DNA of 64,000 bases from NCBI RefSeq assembly GCF_029227915.1, contig NC_079878.1:18726001-18790000 (forward strand), given 5' to 3'. The DNA comes from Hydractinia symbiolongicarpus. Taxonomy: Eukaryota > Cnidaria > Hydrozoa > Anthoathecata > Hydractiniidae. Below the pieces are notes generated by a model. It did no database searches. It had not been told where the DNA came from and saw only the letters and a program-made list of their open reading frames with translations. Positions 1 through 13,780 of this stretch are shown piece by piece; position 1 is the first letter of the stretch; every line of letters starts with the position of its first letter. Position numbers and translations under genes: made by a program.

Positions 1-115
1 TCCCTATGTTGTATCGTGAAAAATAAGAGACAAGAATACACAAATTTATTACTAAAAACATAAATTCTCCATTGCACTAAGTGTAATAAACAATAACTTA
101 CTAACCTCTGCGTTT
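1..115. repeat. left arm of inverted repeat
   Basis: This arm is the reverse complement of 851-965 with one visible mismatch, and it runs off the left edge of the window, so its true length is unknown. The two arms flank the TA microsatellite. No transposase gene lies between them. Confidence 0.9.
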
Positions 116-121
116 GAACCG

Positions 122-850
<729 letters not shown>

Positions 851-965
851 AAACGCAGAGGTTAGTAAGTTATTGTTTATTAAACTTAGTGCAATGGAGA
901 ATTTATGTTTTTAGTAATAAATTTGTGTATTCTTGTCTCTTATTTTTCACGATACAACATAGGGA
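851..965. repeat. right arm of inverted repeat
   Basis: Reverse complement of 1-115 (115 bp each). Beyond 965 the similarity cannot be tested because the left arm meets the window edge. An old inverted duplication or the end of a fold-back element are both possible. Confidence 0.9.
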
Positions 966-1215
966 ATGGGTAACTAACAATAAAAACAAACTATTTCTCT
1001 GTTATTAGGTTGGTGTTATAGCAACAATATATTATCAAAATACTATTGTTACTTTTATTATCTTTAGGTATTTAGTTCCCAAATTTGAGGAACCAATTGA
1101 GAATGGTAATTATATTACTTTCAAATTTTATGTTAAATTTTATTACTGTAATCATGCTGATGATAATTTTAAACTATGCAAGAATTACTTCATAACTTGT
1201 GATTTTTTCTATTAG

Positions 1216-2174
1216 ATATTTTAAAGCAATCTAATGACATGCTTGGTATGTGTCTGCCTGCCGTTAATCTTAAAAATAAATTTCAAACTTATATTCAAGA
1301 GGCTATTGATACAGATAATAGCACGCCTCAACTAATTGTTGCAGAAAAAAATTACTTCTGTTGTCAACCTATACAGGTTGCACAGATTGCATTCTTTATG
1401 GCCTTCCATTAGTGTTTGAGATTGACAGTAAATACTACTTGTATATTAGGTGCGTAACATTTTCCTTTTAGCATTATGATACAATGTCTGATCGTGTTGA
1501 CTAAATTATGTTTACTTCAAAACCATAACCTATTCTATTATTATGAAAACAACCAAATGCTGTTTGTGTGTTTGCATAGGTATTTTGAAACTGAGCTACT
1601 AAAGGGTTTCTTTCATTCTGCTGGAGTGGAACTTATAAAGTCAGCATTAAGCGAAATTTCTTTTGAAGAAACTTATCTCATGTCAATATACAATGATTGG
1701 GATGTGAAAGCTGCACAATCTCATCGTTCAACTGATGAACGTAGTATGTTAATTACAATAACCATTGGCAGTTTCAAAAGGTTTTGATAAATTCATGTTC
1801 TGATTTTACTATTTATTGTTTTTATGGGTAGCGGACGATCACCAAGACGCCAAGTGTTAAGATCAATTTTGCAATTATTTGATATAGATGAAGATTTTAA
1901 TATGGTGGATCAGATAAAGCGGAAGCGATATGCCATCTTAAATGACGTTTTTAACAATACTTACCATCGCCTCCGTCAAGAATATGTCTCACTTGTAAAG
2001 AAAAGGAGACTGTCAAGGAAAGGAAAGCCTAGACTGGCAATGCAAACACTCTTGCATCAGCTAAACATATCTGACGAGGAATTTAAAAGCATGCAACATC
2101 AAAATGAAATGGAAAGCATTTCTTTATATCAAGCATTTAAAAATAATATACTGAATCACGGAACCTTGAAATGA
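1216..2174 (+). CDS. unrecognised exons, possible part of a spliced gene
   Basis: Three stretches look like exons. One follows an acceptor near 1216 and is rich in Asp/Asn. The second starts after an AG near 1580 with residues YFETELLKGFF and ends near 1741. The third, about 1830-2174, is basic (many Lys/Arg, RQVLRSILQLFDID near its start) and ends at a TGA. One junction (1461/1580) joins in phase; the junction between the second and third does not join cleanly in my reading. I do not recognise the family. It may be the upstream part of the KDZ-like transposon that follows, or host coding sequence. Confidence in coding status is moderate. Confidence 0.4.
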
Positions 2175-2556
2175 AGAGTGTTTAGCAGTACTAATCAAAC
2201 AGTTGTAATGAACGATTATGATTCGAAAACTGGCGACTTTAAGGTAGAAATGACTTTCATATTTTAATATTAAACATAGATTATAATGTCCTATGCAATT
2301 TTTTTATCCTTTCACAATGGTTCACATTTTACATTTTTTGTTTTTTTTGTCTTTAGTTTTTTGATTATGTTATTGTATCCATGGAAACCTCACCTCAGGA
2401 TAACGACGCTGTCTGGAATTGTTCCTGCGAAACATTTCGTGTATTAAGGGGGGATTTTCACGAAGCGAATTGAGCGGCAAATTTGACGGCGAATTGTATC
2501 TGAGCATGCGCAGTTCGATGCAAAATCAAAACAAACAAAACCCCCCTTTATTGTCT

Positions 2557-5500
2557 ACTGTGCAGATTTTGGCGAAATTACTTGGGAAGGATTGATGTGT
2601 CTTCACTGCCGTTTGCTGAAAGAATTACAGCTACAGGTAGAGGTTATTTTGACTGATTTACTTTGTGTTATTATTCGTTAATAAATTTTGCTCTCTAAAT
2701 GTAAATACAGAGAAAATTTGCAGTTAAAAAAATGAGAAAGTTATTTTTGTTTATATCTTGTAGCACAACGTTCGCCGTGTTGATTTAAGTTCTGACCACG
2801 CGTATACGAGAGAAACTCCGAATAGAGATGCACCAGTAAGTAAAGCCATCATTTCACACAATTATCCTGTAATTCCTTTGCCAACGCAACATTTGTCCAA
2901 CCAAAAGTATAACGTGGTTTCAAAAGACGAAGTTCAGTTTATCAACGTATTTCAGTCTCAATATAATTCTGTTATCTACATATCTTGTTTATCGGGCTTA
3001 TGCCAGCATGTATTTCGAATAAAGAGAAAGTACGTGACTCTAGATGATAGCAAACAGATTTGTGAACATCTTAAAGTTTTCCGAAGCCATAAAGAAGAGC
3101 TAGCCAATTTACAAGGTATATTTTTATAATTTTGTTTTAACTAAGAGTTGCTAGTTTATTCCAAATTGGGAGCCGAAAAATACAAGAGATTAATTATACA
3201 ATTTTTTTTGCGTCGTTTGTTTTCTGTTTTTGTTGTTTTATCTTAAAAGAGACGTGTTTACTTCATTAAAAATCGTTTTAAGGTTCTGTGTGACATATAG
3301 CAATAATTTTCAATTATTTTGAATTTATAACAAATGCATTGTCCATTTAATAATGTATGTATATTTTCCATTTCATGTTTCCCTACAGACCTGGTAAATA
3401 GCTCAGATAACGTTTCTGATAGTGAAGATGGAGAGATAAATATTTCTGATGACGTAGAGGATGTCAATTTAGAGTTAGAAGAAGAAATTGTTAGCGAGGG
3501 TGGATTGGCTGATCATTTGGTAACGCCTTGATCCTTTTTTTGTTTTAAATTACTGTGCTTTCTAATGTAAGGATTACAATATCTATGCCTTTAGTGGATA
3601 AATGCTTTTGATCCATTCACTGGAATGTGGAAATTCAATTCAACTTTTCATTATACTGTGAGTCAAGATCCGTTCGAAGGAAACTTGCTTGATAATTGTC
3701 GTCAAAGAAACCTCTTGGTAGCATCGTTTGAAAACGATACGTGTATGAACTTCTTTCCCTTTTGTACAAATGAGTTGTGTGAATGTCAGGTAATAATTCT
3801 TAACAGTATTATGCATTGCTGTAATTTTAATGGGATCTTCATACATTTTTTATGGTATTTTTTACATTTGCCCTGGAAAGTTGACAACGATGGCAATAAA
3901 GTTTATGCTTTCGATTGTGTTACTACACTTTACACTTTAACTGGTCTTTTGAAGGTCAAAGTTTTTAAACTGGTTTGTTCGACTAACACATGTGTTATTC
4001 GGTGGAATGGCTGCAATTAGTGTATATTTCGTGTGTCATCAGAGATTTGCGCTGGGTACAAAATATGCTGGGAATTTGTCGAAATGGTCACTAAAGTCAA
4101 GTCCAACTTTGCCGCATATTGCGATATAGTTACTTCGAGATATCAAAGTAGCAATTGTAGTTCTGTTTCTCTCATGGCTGCTAAAACATTTAGAAAACTG
4201 TTTTTTACATGGGCGTCTAACCAAAATGTCGATTTTTGTGTGGCTTGCTCTAGGTGTTGAAATGAGCCAAAGATATTGGCAGCTGATGCAACGAAGATTG
4301 GTGTGGCCCGCAAGAATGTCAATATTGAGCCAGTTAAAAGACCACATACCGAACAACTTCAACGTACCATTCACAGAAGATTTGACCGATGTTTCCTAAC
4401 GTACCCATCAAAAGAAACTGTCCCTAGGCTCGACGATCGAAAGAGAGTGGAAGCTTTAATCAGGGAGAGCAGAAAGCATCTTAAACAAATCATGTCTTCT
4501 GATAACGGTTTTCTGTGTCAACCATTTCTAACTACTGGAGAATTAGCCAACAGAAACAGTTCATTGCTGGAGTGTTTTCCACAACCATGCCGAAATCTTT
4601 TGCGTCGACTTTTCCATATGGAAATGGGCAACGATCAAAAAATTGCTACAACGAAGTTATTTCGGTTGTTAAGTTACGACTCACCTCCTCGATCAGCTAA
4701 TCCAAGTGCTTTTTTTCCAACCCTTGCTAAATTCCTGGATGATGTCGACAACAGAAGAATCCCAAACATGACGGGGCTGCTAATGAATTCAAATAAAATT
4801 GCACCCGTAGTTTGTACCTTCATCAATTCGTTCTTTCTTGACAACAGTGCTGATAACGATGCTTTAAGCGTAGTAAGACATTTATTTGCCAGAGTGAAGT
4901 CCATTCATGAAAACGACGCTTTACCTGAAGAACCTGTGGTTATACGCTGTTACAACCCACCAAAGTATGGACGAGCGTATTATTTCACACCAGACGGGGG
5001 ACAAATAAGACACGCTCGAAAGTTTGAAATTGACAACGAACGCACATCCTTAGTACATGACGACACACCTACGAACTCAAAATGTTCAAAGAATTACCCA
5101 GTTGTGGCGTTAAAGGGATCTTTATTCATGTTTCTTTGGTTTTGCCCTATCCATGGCCACTGCTACGGCTTCCACAAAGTAAATGGAAGTGAAATTCGTA
5201 AAGATGCTGCACATTCACTCCATACACTTTTACCTGTCGCCCCAGAAAATATATATTATGATTTTTCCTGCAGCCTTGAAGATTACTGTTTGAATAGGGA
5301 AGCTGGGTACTTTAGAAATACTTGTTTTTTTCACGATGTCTTTCACGGTTACAGTAACGGCTGTTCGTCTGTTTACAACAGCAAATCCTTTCCTGGTTTA
5401 ACCTCAGTAAACACATCCATATGTGAGCAGTTTAATTCATACCTACAATGTATCAAGTCTTCTGCAAAACATATATTCCAAACTAATTTCATGTTTTTTG

Positions 5501-5601
5501 CACAGTTTATGATTCATATTTGGAATCAAAAGAAGAAGTCATCCAACGAAAAAAAACTAAGGCTTGCATTAAGTCATGCTGATACGCATGATGAATATTG
5601 A
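2557..5601 (+). CDS. KDZ-like (Kyakuja-Dileera-Zisupton type) transposase, multi-exon
   Basis: Exons end at 2636, 3115, 3519 and 3789 and resume at 2764, 3389 and 3595, all with GT..AG borders; the first three junctions join in phase. The last open stretch, 4276-5601, has the features I associate with KDZ transposases: an N-terminal 'LAADATKIGV' segment preceded by a Cys-x2-Cys, then YDFSC, a Cys/His cluster around CFFHDVFHGYSNGCSS, and a conserved STSICEQFNSYLQ-like block (here NTSICEQFNSYL). KDZ enzymes are DDE-type DNA transposases, some of them domesticated in animals (HMGXB3). The region 3.87-4.27 kb is broken by stops and a missing splice signal, so this copy is probably inactive or its model is incomplete. 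No terminal repeats were found around it. Confidence 0.55.
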
Positions 5602-5961
5602 ATATATATTTATATGTTTGCAGCTACTGTTCTTTGTTTTTATTTGTTTTATTTTTTTATTTATAGTTTCTTAGTGGACGACTTATAACTTTGACAGCAT
5701 CTTCAACATACAATTATTATTTGAGGAATCTCTAACAACATCATTATTTAAAGCCTTGGACGGTAATGGATATAACACCGACGTTAACGACAACGGAACG
5801 ATTTAATTGACGAAAATAAAACAAAAACGTAGATCACAGGTATCAAGCTAGTTTTAAGAAACAATTTATGTATCTTTACAACCAGAAAATATATCACTTT
5901 AAAATTAACATTTGTTTTGCGTGATCAACCTCCTCTTCGTCAGGAGCCTAGTGTGAAAACT
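5602..5961. other. no gene seen
   Basis: AT-rich tail of the transposase region. No coding signal, repeat or RNA structure stands out. Confidence 0.6.
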
Positions 5962-6365
5962 TAAACTGAGCGCACATAAGAAAGAATTGTCGCGGACTCG
6001 CCCTTCATTTATAATCTTTTCTACTCAAATTTCCTTTTCAGGCAAAAAGGCAACGAAACAACATAAACTGAGCGCACATAAGCAAGAATTGCCGCGGACT
6101 CGCCCTTCTATCATAATCTTTACTACTCACAATCTCTTTTCAGACCAAAATTCAACGAAACAACATAAGCCGAACGCACATATGGAAGAATTGTCGCGGA
6201 CTCGCCTTTCATTCAACATCTTTTCTACTCGAATTCCCTTTTCAAACGAAAATTCAATCAAACAACATGAACTGATCCCACACAAGGAAGAATTGTCGCG
6301 GACTCGCCTTTCATTCAGAATCTTTTCTTATCCCTTTTCAGGCTAAAATTCAACCAAACAACATA
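5962..6365. repeat. tandem repeat, 102-bp unit, four copies
   Basis: The landmark GAATTG recurs at 5984, 6086, 6188 and 6290, exactly 102 bp apart. Since 102 is divisible by three, a single frame stays open (5987-6346) with a 34-residue repeat beginning around 'SRTRPSF'. No start context, homology or splice context supports a real protein, so I call it a minisatellite with an incidental open frame. Confidence 0.85.
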
Positions 6366-6880
6366 AATGGAGCCTGCATAACATATTATCATGAATGAAT
6401 ATAGATTTCTTCTTAAATCGGAAATTTGTGCTTAAAATCCAATTCGTAAAAGCAAGGTTTTTCCATGTGTATGGATAGCTTATTGAAATTAAAAGTTACA
6501 GCCATACGTTTTCTGAAAGTTGGCAAATTTCATGTGCATAGATTTCTTAGAGGTACAGGGTATTCCTCCAAACTTTCTTTGGAAGATGCAATTGAAAACA
6601 ACTTTGATGGAATTTTGTTCAGAGTTTTTTAAATATGTGAAAGTATATGTAACGTTACATCGTAAATATAATCACTAAGTATACAATACAAAATTCAAAC
6701 AAAATAAAAAATTTAACTTGTTCAGAGGCCCTTTTTGGAATGCAACCATTCAACTTGGTATGGTGGTCCAGCCTTGTAATTTCTTTTACACATTTTTACA
6801 TCCATCTATAATAAAATAAGTAAAATTACTTTAAGAAATCTAGGACAATCTGTCATTTTTTTAAATAGGTATATAAACGT
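6366..6880. other. no gene seen
   Basis: AT-rich sequence with no supported features. Confidence 0.6.
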
Positions 6881-7615
6881 TTAACCCTATTCGGTCCGGG
6901 GGGGGCGGAATGGTTTTTTTTTAATAACTCCTGATTGCTTTGTTATATGGCTATGATACTTACTGAGTTTTAACATTTATCTATTAGACACCTGCATGCT
7001 AATTTATTGGGTCCCATACCTTACAGAGGCTTTGATATTGGCCATTACTCGAAACTACCCCTAAAAATCTCTATGAAATCCTTATAATGGGGAAAATATA
7101 ATAATTCCTGTTAGGATTATCCTTAGAACTTGAAACTTGCAGCACAACTTTGTTTCATCAAGAAAAATCATTGTGAATAATTTGAACACGTGACTAATCC
7201 GATTTCCCGATTTTGTCGGATTTCACCCGAAAATCGAAAAAAAACGGATTATTGGGCAATTTTTGGCAATTTTTTATCCGATCCATGTAAAAACCGGAAG
7301 ATATGTTAAATGACTTTTATTTAGTTTTCAGAAACTTCAAACAGAATGTAAAAATTCGCTCTAGAACAGAAGTAATTATATTTTAAGCAGATAGTGGCAT
7401 TTTTAACAATTTTGAAGCTTCTGATGACGTCACAGAAAATGTGCTGACGCAAGCAAAAGTTTGTTGGCGCCATTTTGTTCCATTTATGACGTACTATAAG
7501 TGCACCAAGTTTGATTCAATTGAACAACTCTATGAAAAGTTATTGAGAGGGGGGGGGCAGAATCCGCCCCCTCGGTCATAGTATGTTCGAAAAACCCCGG
7601 ACCGAATAGGGTTAA
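6881..7615. mobile_element. piggyBac-like MITE
   Basis: Two TTAA sites (6881-6884 and 7612-7615) flank a 727-bp unit whose ends are perfect inverted repeats, CCCTATTCGGTCCGGGG on the left and its reverse complement on the right. TTAA target duplication and termini starting with CCC are the piggyBac hallmark. There is no transposase open frame, so it is a non-autonomous derivative. Confidence 0.8.
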
Positions 7616-9500
7616 CAAATTTTTTTAACAAATTTTCCTCAAATAATTATTTTTTAACATTAGAAATAGATATAACATCACTCTAGGTTGACATAATAAC
7701 CGGAAGGGATGAGAATGGCAGGATGTTACCACAAAATAATACTAAACAAATGGTCCTTTTTTCATGTGTAACACCAATAGTAAAAGTAATCTACTGCGTT
7801 TACAAACTATCGCTATGTATCAATCATTTAAAAACTATTGCACAGACTATTTCTATACTATTATTATACTACTAGTTATTTAAACCCGTGGAATAATCCA
7901 CTTGAATTTATTTTATTTGTTCGTTTTAAACGAAATCCCGTGGAGATATCCACTCAAAAACATTTAAAATTTATTCTATGTTTCTGATCACAAAATCATT
8001 TGTTGGCAGTTTCATTAAAAGACGCAAGCAATAAAAACTTTTGAACGAAATTGACAACTATAATAACAACGTTAATTGCCTTTATTTGACTTTACTCCAA
8101 TAACAATTTATAACAAAGCTCCCGTCACGGTAAATTTAAATTCGCATGCAATAAAATTCCTAACTAATGAAATCACTTTATTTTATCACATAATTTGTTT
8201 TAGCCAAACAGCGAAATTCATTGTTCTTTTCGTCAAAACGTTTTGTTGTTAATTCCATTCAAGCGGGCATAAAAAAAACCAATATGTTTTTCATGTAACA
8301 GTAGACAATAGACACGTGCTTAAGGGAATAATAAAAACTAATTACCCGTGACTTTTGTGTAATAAAGTTTACATAATTACACAAAGGTTTTTAGGAGAAC
8401 AATAAAATAAATTAACCGTGACTTTACAAAAGACAGAACAAAAATAAATGTTTAGCAAAAGTGACATGTTACCGCGGCTGTTTCTTTAGAAGAAACAAAC
8501 ATCCACTTTGTCTGTTACAGACACACCGGACTGGCGTATTATTATATAGATACTGATTTTATTTTGTATACCATACACAGATATTTGTTACGATATTTGC
8601 ACTTCTTTGTATTCTAAAATATTAAAATTATTGTCAGTTAATTTTTTTAATGTAAAAAAGAAAGTGCTTTGCCCCTTTCCCTTCTTACATCCAATTTATT
8701 GTTACAGGGATAAACAAACATATAGTCATCCTCCTAATTTTTTAAAGCATAGCTATAGACAAGTTATCAACATTTCCATATATACCGTCATTAAAAAAGA
8801 TCACATGGAATAAATGGACTAAACCAACAAAAAAACCTACTTATTGGGCACAGAAGAGTACAGCTGAAAGATCAAATTTGGAATTTTTGTAATGTTCCCT
8901 GCCATGTTGTATGGACATGTCTAGGCATTTGAAAGTAGCAATGGAAATAGAAAAAAATAATCTTGCTTTTTCCTTTATTGCCTGTTCTTCAAAAAGTTTA
9001 TATACCCTTTTTTAATATAAAAATATAGTCTATAGGATAGTCGAGATGAAATTAGACAAAAAGGTATAAATATCCTAATATCCTATGCTTATATTGAAAT
9101 TTTGTTTGCATCAACAAAAAAGTATTTACTTGCATCTTTTATTGACATAACTTGTCTCTCCTCAGATTTTATTTAATACATTTTCCCATAAACTCTAGTT
9201 TTTTGTCTGTCAGTTGAATTAGTCTACTTAGGTTGCATTTCTATGAATATATCATGATGATTTTTGCCTAAGTTCAGAATATTCATGTTGAAACAAAAAA
9301 CACTATTTTTATTAAAAAGCAGGGATGAGAACTGAAGGTGAAATAAAGTAAAGTAACAGATTTCTTCAAATTCATTTTCTGTTAAAACATAAGATGTACT
9401 CTGTTTGGGTAGTATATGTTGAAAAGTAAAAGGCTTACACAGTTTTAGATCAAGATACAAGATTCTTTCGTGTTTTTAAACAGGCTCAGCAGCGTGTTTC
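7616..9500. other. AT-rich intergenic DNA, no gene seen
   Basis: No coding signal. Short echoes such as 'cccgtgga..atccact' occur twice near 7.9 kb, but no full repeat could be delimited. Base composition changes to higher G+C from about 9.5 kb on. Confidence 0.6.
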
Positions 9501-9836
9501 GAATTGGAATAGAGAGATGTTATAATGTTCCTTCTAGCACCGTCGCGCACGCATGATACAGCAAGTCCTCAACATGCAGTGCTAATCCAGTACCATGCAG
9601 TGCTTAGCTATGGACTTCAAGGGGTAAGTCCCTATCATGCGGTGCTGAGTAAGGGTAACTCCCTACTGAGTGATGACGTCATTAAAGCATACAAAAATGA
9701 GTCAAAATTCTAGCACAGGGGGAATTCCCTGACGTCATCAAAATTAAACGCATGCGCAGTCAAGAGGTGAATAACTGTGTTAGTCGGGCAGAATGAACTC
9801 CCCTGAGAAAGTAAAATTCTATACAATCACGCGATA

Positions 9837-12523
9837 TTGCCAAAAACCCGTGGCTTAGCCGGGTATTATAAGCTACGTAAGGCTGAATTGATTTCTTTAT
9901 TGATGAAGTACCACGGAAGGCCCGTCCAACTATGGGGGGTAAAATCAAGGAATGGCATAACTGGGTATTGCCACCATCTGAGATGGACTTATTCGAGAAA
10001 CAGGAACTGTCGAAAAATCATTCTGTTGTGAGGGATAATATGCAGGGATGGTATAATAGGCTAGTGGACGCTGTTCCAAAGCCTATAAAAGAGGGGCTCA
10101 AGAGAACCTATGCGGCCTTTAAACGTACGGTGATGAATCTCTATAACGAGGCAGCCAACACAAGGCCTACGCTTCATGGCGAGTAGCTTTGCCTACGGGG
10201 ATGTACCGGATCCCTTAACAGTCTACAGGGGTGAGGACTGTGTAACGAGGTTCGTTAACCACCTAGAGGATGAAGTGAAAAGGCTATACAATACACACCC
10301 GCAGCAGGACATGCTGCCTCTAACAGGGGTCCTGGAAAGGGAACATGACGAGGCTACGGAATGCCATATCTGCCTTAAGCCATTTGATGACTGCGAGAAT
10401 AACCGCAAAGTAAGGGACCATTGTCACTCTATAGGGTTGTACAGGGGTGCCGCGCATAACAGCTGCAATCTCAAATACAATATACTAAGTCACATACCTG
10501 TGATATTTCACAACCTCTCCGGGTATGATGCTCATCTCTTCATACGGGAATTAGGTGAACAATACGACACGCAGGACATTGGTTGCATCGCTTAAAACAC
10601 CGAAAAGTACATCTCTTTCAATGTTAAAATCAAGGTACCAATTGCAGGTATGGGGTATGGTGATGGTGAAGTCTATAAGAAGATCGAGATCAGGTTAATA
10701 GATAGCTGTCGATTTATGGCACAAGCCTAGACAAATTGGCAGGCAACCTCAACGACGAGCAGTGTAAAAGTCTCCGTTGGTTTTTCAATGAGGATGGCAC
10801 GTTTCAACTCATGCGCAGAAAAGGCGTGTATCCGTATGAATACATGGATGGATGGCAACGATTTGAAGAATTGGAGCTACCCCCAAGGAGGCCTTATACA
10901 GCAAGCTGAATATGAAGGCTATCAGCGATGAAGATTATAAATATGCAAAAAAGGTGTGGAATTGCATCACGCCAGAGGGTAATAATGTTACTATAGGCGA
11001 CTACCAGGATGTGTACCTGTATTAGCCGACATCTTCGAGACGTTTCGGGACGTGTGCTTCACATACTACAAGCTTGATCCTGCGCACTTCTACAATGCAC
11101 CTGGCTTGGCATGGAAGGCGGTACTCAAGTATACAGGTGTTAAGCTAGAGCTCCTTACAGACTTCGATATGCTCCGGATGTTTAAGAAGGGTATCCGGGG
11201 AGGTATAACCCAAGCCGTACACCCATATTCCAAAGCTAACAACAAGTACATGGGGGACCAGTACAATTCAGAGGTTGAATCTCCTACCTGCAGTATCTGG
11301 ATGCCAACAACCTGTACGGCTGGGCGATGCGCCAAGACCTGCCCACGGATGGCTTCAAATGGGTATCGAATGTAGAGGCCTTTACCGAAAAGCTGATCAA
11401 AAAGCTCGTTGGGGACAATAAACATGGGTACATTTTAGAGGTTGATATCGATTACCCGGAGGGACTTCACGACAGGCATAACGAGCTGCCGTTCCTACCC
11501 GAATGCCCGGTGGTCCACAAAGTCGAGAAATTGGTACCAAATTTGGAGGACAAGCGAAAGTATGTGGTGCTTATAAGAGTTATCCACGGCTATAAAACAT
11601 GGGCTTGAATTGAAGAGAGTGCGCAGGGTCATCCGGTTTAACCAGAAGGCATGGTTGAAGGGGTACATCGATCACAACACAAGGCTGAGAACGGCCACCA
11701 AAAACGAGTTTGAAAGGGACTTGTATAAGCTGATGAATTTAAGTGTGTTTGGCAAGACCATGGAAAACATAAGAAATCATCGCAACATCCAACTGGTCAC
11801 CAATGAGGATGTACACGAAGCTTGTGATGAAACCAAATTTCAAGGGTGGAAGCAGGTTTAGCCAGCACCTAGTAGGTGTATAGATGGATAAAACAGAGGT
11901 CAAAATAAATAAGCCGGTGTATATAGGCCAGGCCATCCTGAACATGTCGAAGCTAGTCATGTACAAGTTTCATTACGATTTCATGCAGCCCAAATATGGT
12001 AGCAAGCTGCAGCTCTGTTACATGGATACAGACAGCTTTGTGTACCATATACGAACAGAGGATTTTTATAGGGATATCGCGCAGGACGTTGGAACACGTT
12101 TTGATACAAATGCGTATAATCCTGATGATAACAGACCTCTTCCTATTGGCAAGATCGAAAAAATTGTGGGTCCAATGAAGGATGAATTAGGTGGAAAAAT
12201 CATGACTGAATTTATCACCATGAGAGCAAAGCTATATGCTTACAAGAGCCTTACCAAAAAAGGGCGATGATCGCAAAGCGAAGGGCGTGAAGAGATGCGT
12301 GACTAAAAAATCCATCACTTTTGATGACTATCAGCGATGTCTGTAGGACGGCGTTGACGTCTACAGAAGTCAATTGCTGATTCAGAATAAGAATCACACG
12401 GTATACACCCAGGAGGTAAACAAGTTAGCACTCAACAGGGCGGATGAATAAAGGCTCGTGCGACCCGATCAAATTACAACACTTGCCCGTGGCCATTACT
12501 GCTTGGTGCCTGCATGGGAATAA
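9837..12523 (+). pseudogene. polB: protein-primed DNA polymerase B (broken)
   Basis: Would replicate the element from its ends with a protein primer. Visible parts in order: an SAP-like start (KTRGLAGYYKLRKAEL), a helical block, then after a large deletion that removes the exonuclease region a Cys/His cluster (KVRDHCHS, AAHNSCNLKY) like endonuclease VII, the polymerase A region (YLQYLDANNLYG-like, partly out of frame), motif B (LMNLSVFGKTMEN) and motif C with intact YMDTDSF at about 12.02 kb. Many stops and frameshifts split it into at least eight pieces. The final TAA runs straight into the next ATG (12,524). Confidence 0.85.
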
Positions 12524-13082
12524 ATGGAGGTGTGCATACTAGTCGCTATAATCCTACCGCATGCCATTATCTTTTTCGTTATAAACGACTACTAATAAAG
12601 ATGTCTTTGACAATGCCTTTGCAGAATACGAACAAATAGAGAAACCAATCAATAAACGCCAGGCATTGAAAGAGACTCTGACGAAAGGCAAGGGGCACCT
12701 TTTACCGAAGAAGTGTACAGAAGGGTTTCTTGACAAGGCCCCGGAAGAGGCCAACGATAAAGTCCGTACCTAGTACTTTCAACGTGGGCTTCAAGAGAAG
12801 GGAGAAAGGACGGCAAAAGCGTTGACTACTCACGTGATTAGCCTGTACGCAAATTTGATTGGGAATATTGTAGATATTGGCAGTTTTGACGAATTACGTC
12901 GAGATATCAAAGAAGACCCTATTATCCGAGACAGTATGACGGGCCTTGGTATCCTCATGTACTGCAACATTGGGAGGTATTTAGCCCCACTACTTGTAGC
13001 GGGCCATACGGCTCGGCAGATGAGCAAGAAGAAAGAGGATTTGGAGGAGACTAAAGATAATAAAGATGAGCAGCGCGTGTAG
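12524..13082 (+). pseudogene. membrane-anchored coiled protein downstream of polB (broken)
   Basis: Homologue of the genes at 33,924 (P2), 42,819 (P3) and 54,364 (P4). It starts with a hydrophobic segment (CILVAIILPHAIIFFVI) directly after the polymerase stop. Then come two stops, a second box-plus-ATG near 12,600, and a helical domain with KRQALKETL, LPKKCTEG and a hydrophobic stretch at LGILMYCNIGRYLAPLLV. There is another in-frame stop at about 12,771. Function unknown; topology suggests a virion or replication-site membrane protein. Confidence 0.6.
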
Positions 13083-13359
13083 CATTATCATCAATCAACA
13101 TCAACCAAGACCATGGAAAAAATGGTTGAAGTACACAAAAAGCACCCGGGAAGAGTTGCTCAGGGCCAGCGGAGCTGATGAGGGAGAGGAAGCTTGGAAT
13201 AGCTCCGCCAGAGAAAGAGCCATGACGTTTAGGGAGTTCTTGAGTTACTTCGAGAGGGATTTAAACACCCACGAAGCCATTCTCAAAGGGATAAAAGAGA
13301 CCATGGAGATCATTAAGGACCAGGGTCTTACTATCTCTCTTGTGGTAAAAAAGAAGTAA
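13066..13359 (+). CDS. small conserved protein (start uncertain)
   Basis: The part from Met at 13,222 (MTFREFLSYFERDLNT) is conserved in P3 at 43,445, so the real gene may begin there and encode about 45 residues. The upstream part in another frame resembles the HPGRVAQG segment of the P4 gene at 55,245. It ends right before a hairpin. Function unknown. Confidence 0.4.
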   Translation: MSSACSIIINQHQPRPWKKWLKYTKSTREELLRASGADEGEEAWNSSARERAMTFREFLSYFERDLNTHEAILKGIKETMEIIKDQGLTISLVVKKK

Positions 13360-13361
13360 TT

Positions 13362-13387
13362 TGTTATAAGTTTTAGGACTTATAACA
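13362..13387. terminator. hairpin between two small genes
   Basis: Arms TGTTATAAGT and ACTTATAACA pair perfectly around a TTTAGG loop. It follows the stop at 13,359 and ends one base before the ATG at 13,389. P3 (43,575) and P4 (55,223) have a different sequence but also a hairpin at this position. Confidence 0.7.
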
Positions 13388-13388
13388 G

Positions 13389-13724
13389 ATGGGTGAACAG
13401 GAAGGGAAACAAAAGGAGAGAGTCATAACCAAGATTAAGAACGAGGGTCGTGTCGCAGCTGGCAAGAGACTTGCCGAATGGAACAGAAAGAACAAGGCCG
13501 ACCTAAAAAAGAACGTGGTTAAAGGTTTTTCACGGGATGATCAAGAACCTGCGACAGGTTCTAGCAAGTCAACAGATGTATACCTTTATCGAGCAGGGAC
13601 TTTGGCAATGAGTTTCGGGGTTTAAAAAAAATTTGGTAGGGGTAAAAATGAATCTCAAAACTCCACACCAGAGCCCCAGCAGGGCAAAACCCAGCCAAAT
13701 ATCGATATCTTCAAGATTCAGTAA
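13389..13724 (+). pseudogene. small basic protein with membrane segment (frameshifted)
   Basis: The N-terminus is basic (RVAAGKRLAEWNRKNKA), shared with P2 33,520-33,891 and P3 43,595-43,924, and the C-terminus has the shared motif QPNIDIFK. In P2 the middle is a transmembrane helix; here a stop and a frameshift near 13,620 break that part. Function unknown; may be a virion membrane protein. Confidence 0.6.
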
Positions 13725-13780
13725 TACTAAATGACTACAAGCAAGCATATGGATGACAGCAATTTGGGTCCAAGGAAACG

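Noticed and set aside
9525-9713. 62-residue frame at the P1 left border
   Set aside because: It overlaps three imperfect copies of CATGCAGTGCT and has no homologue; probably border repeats.
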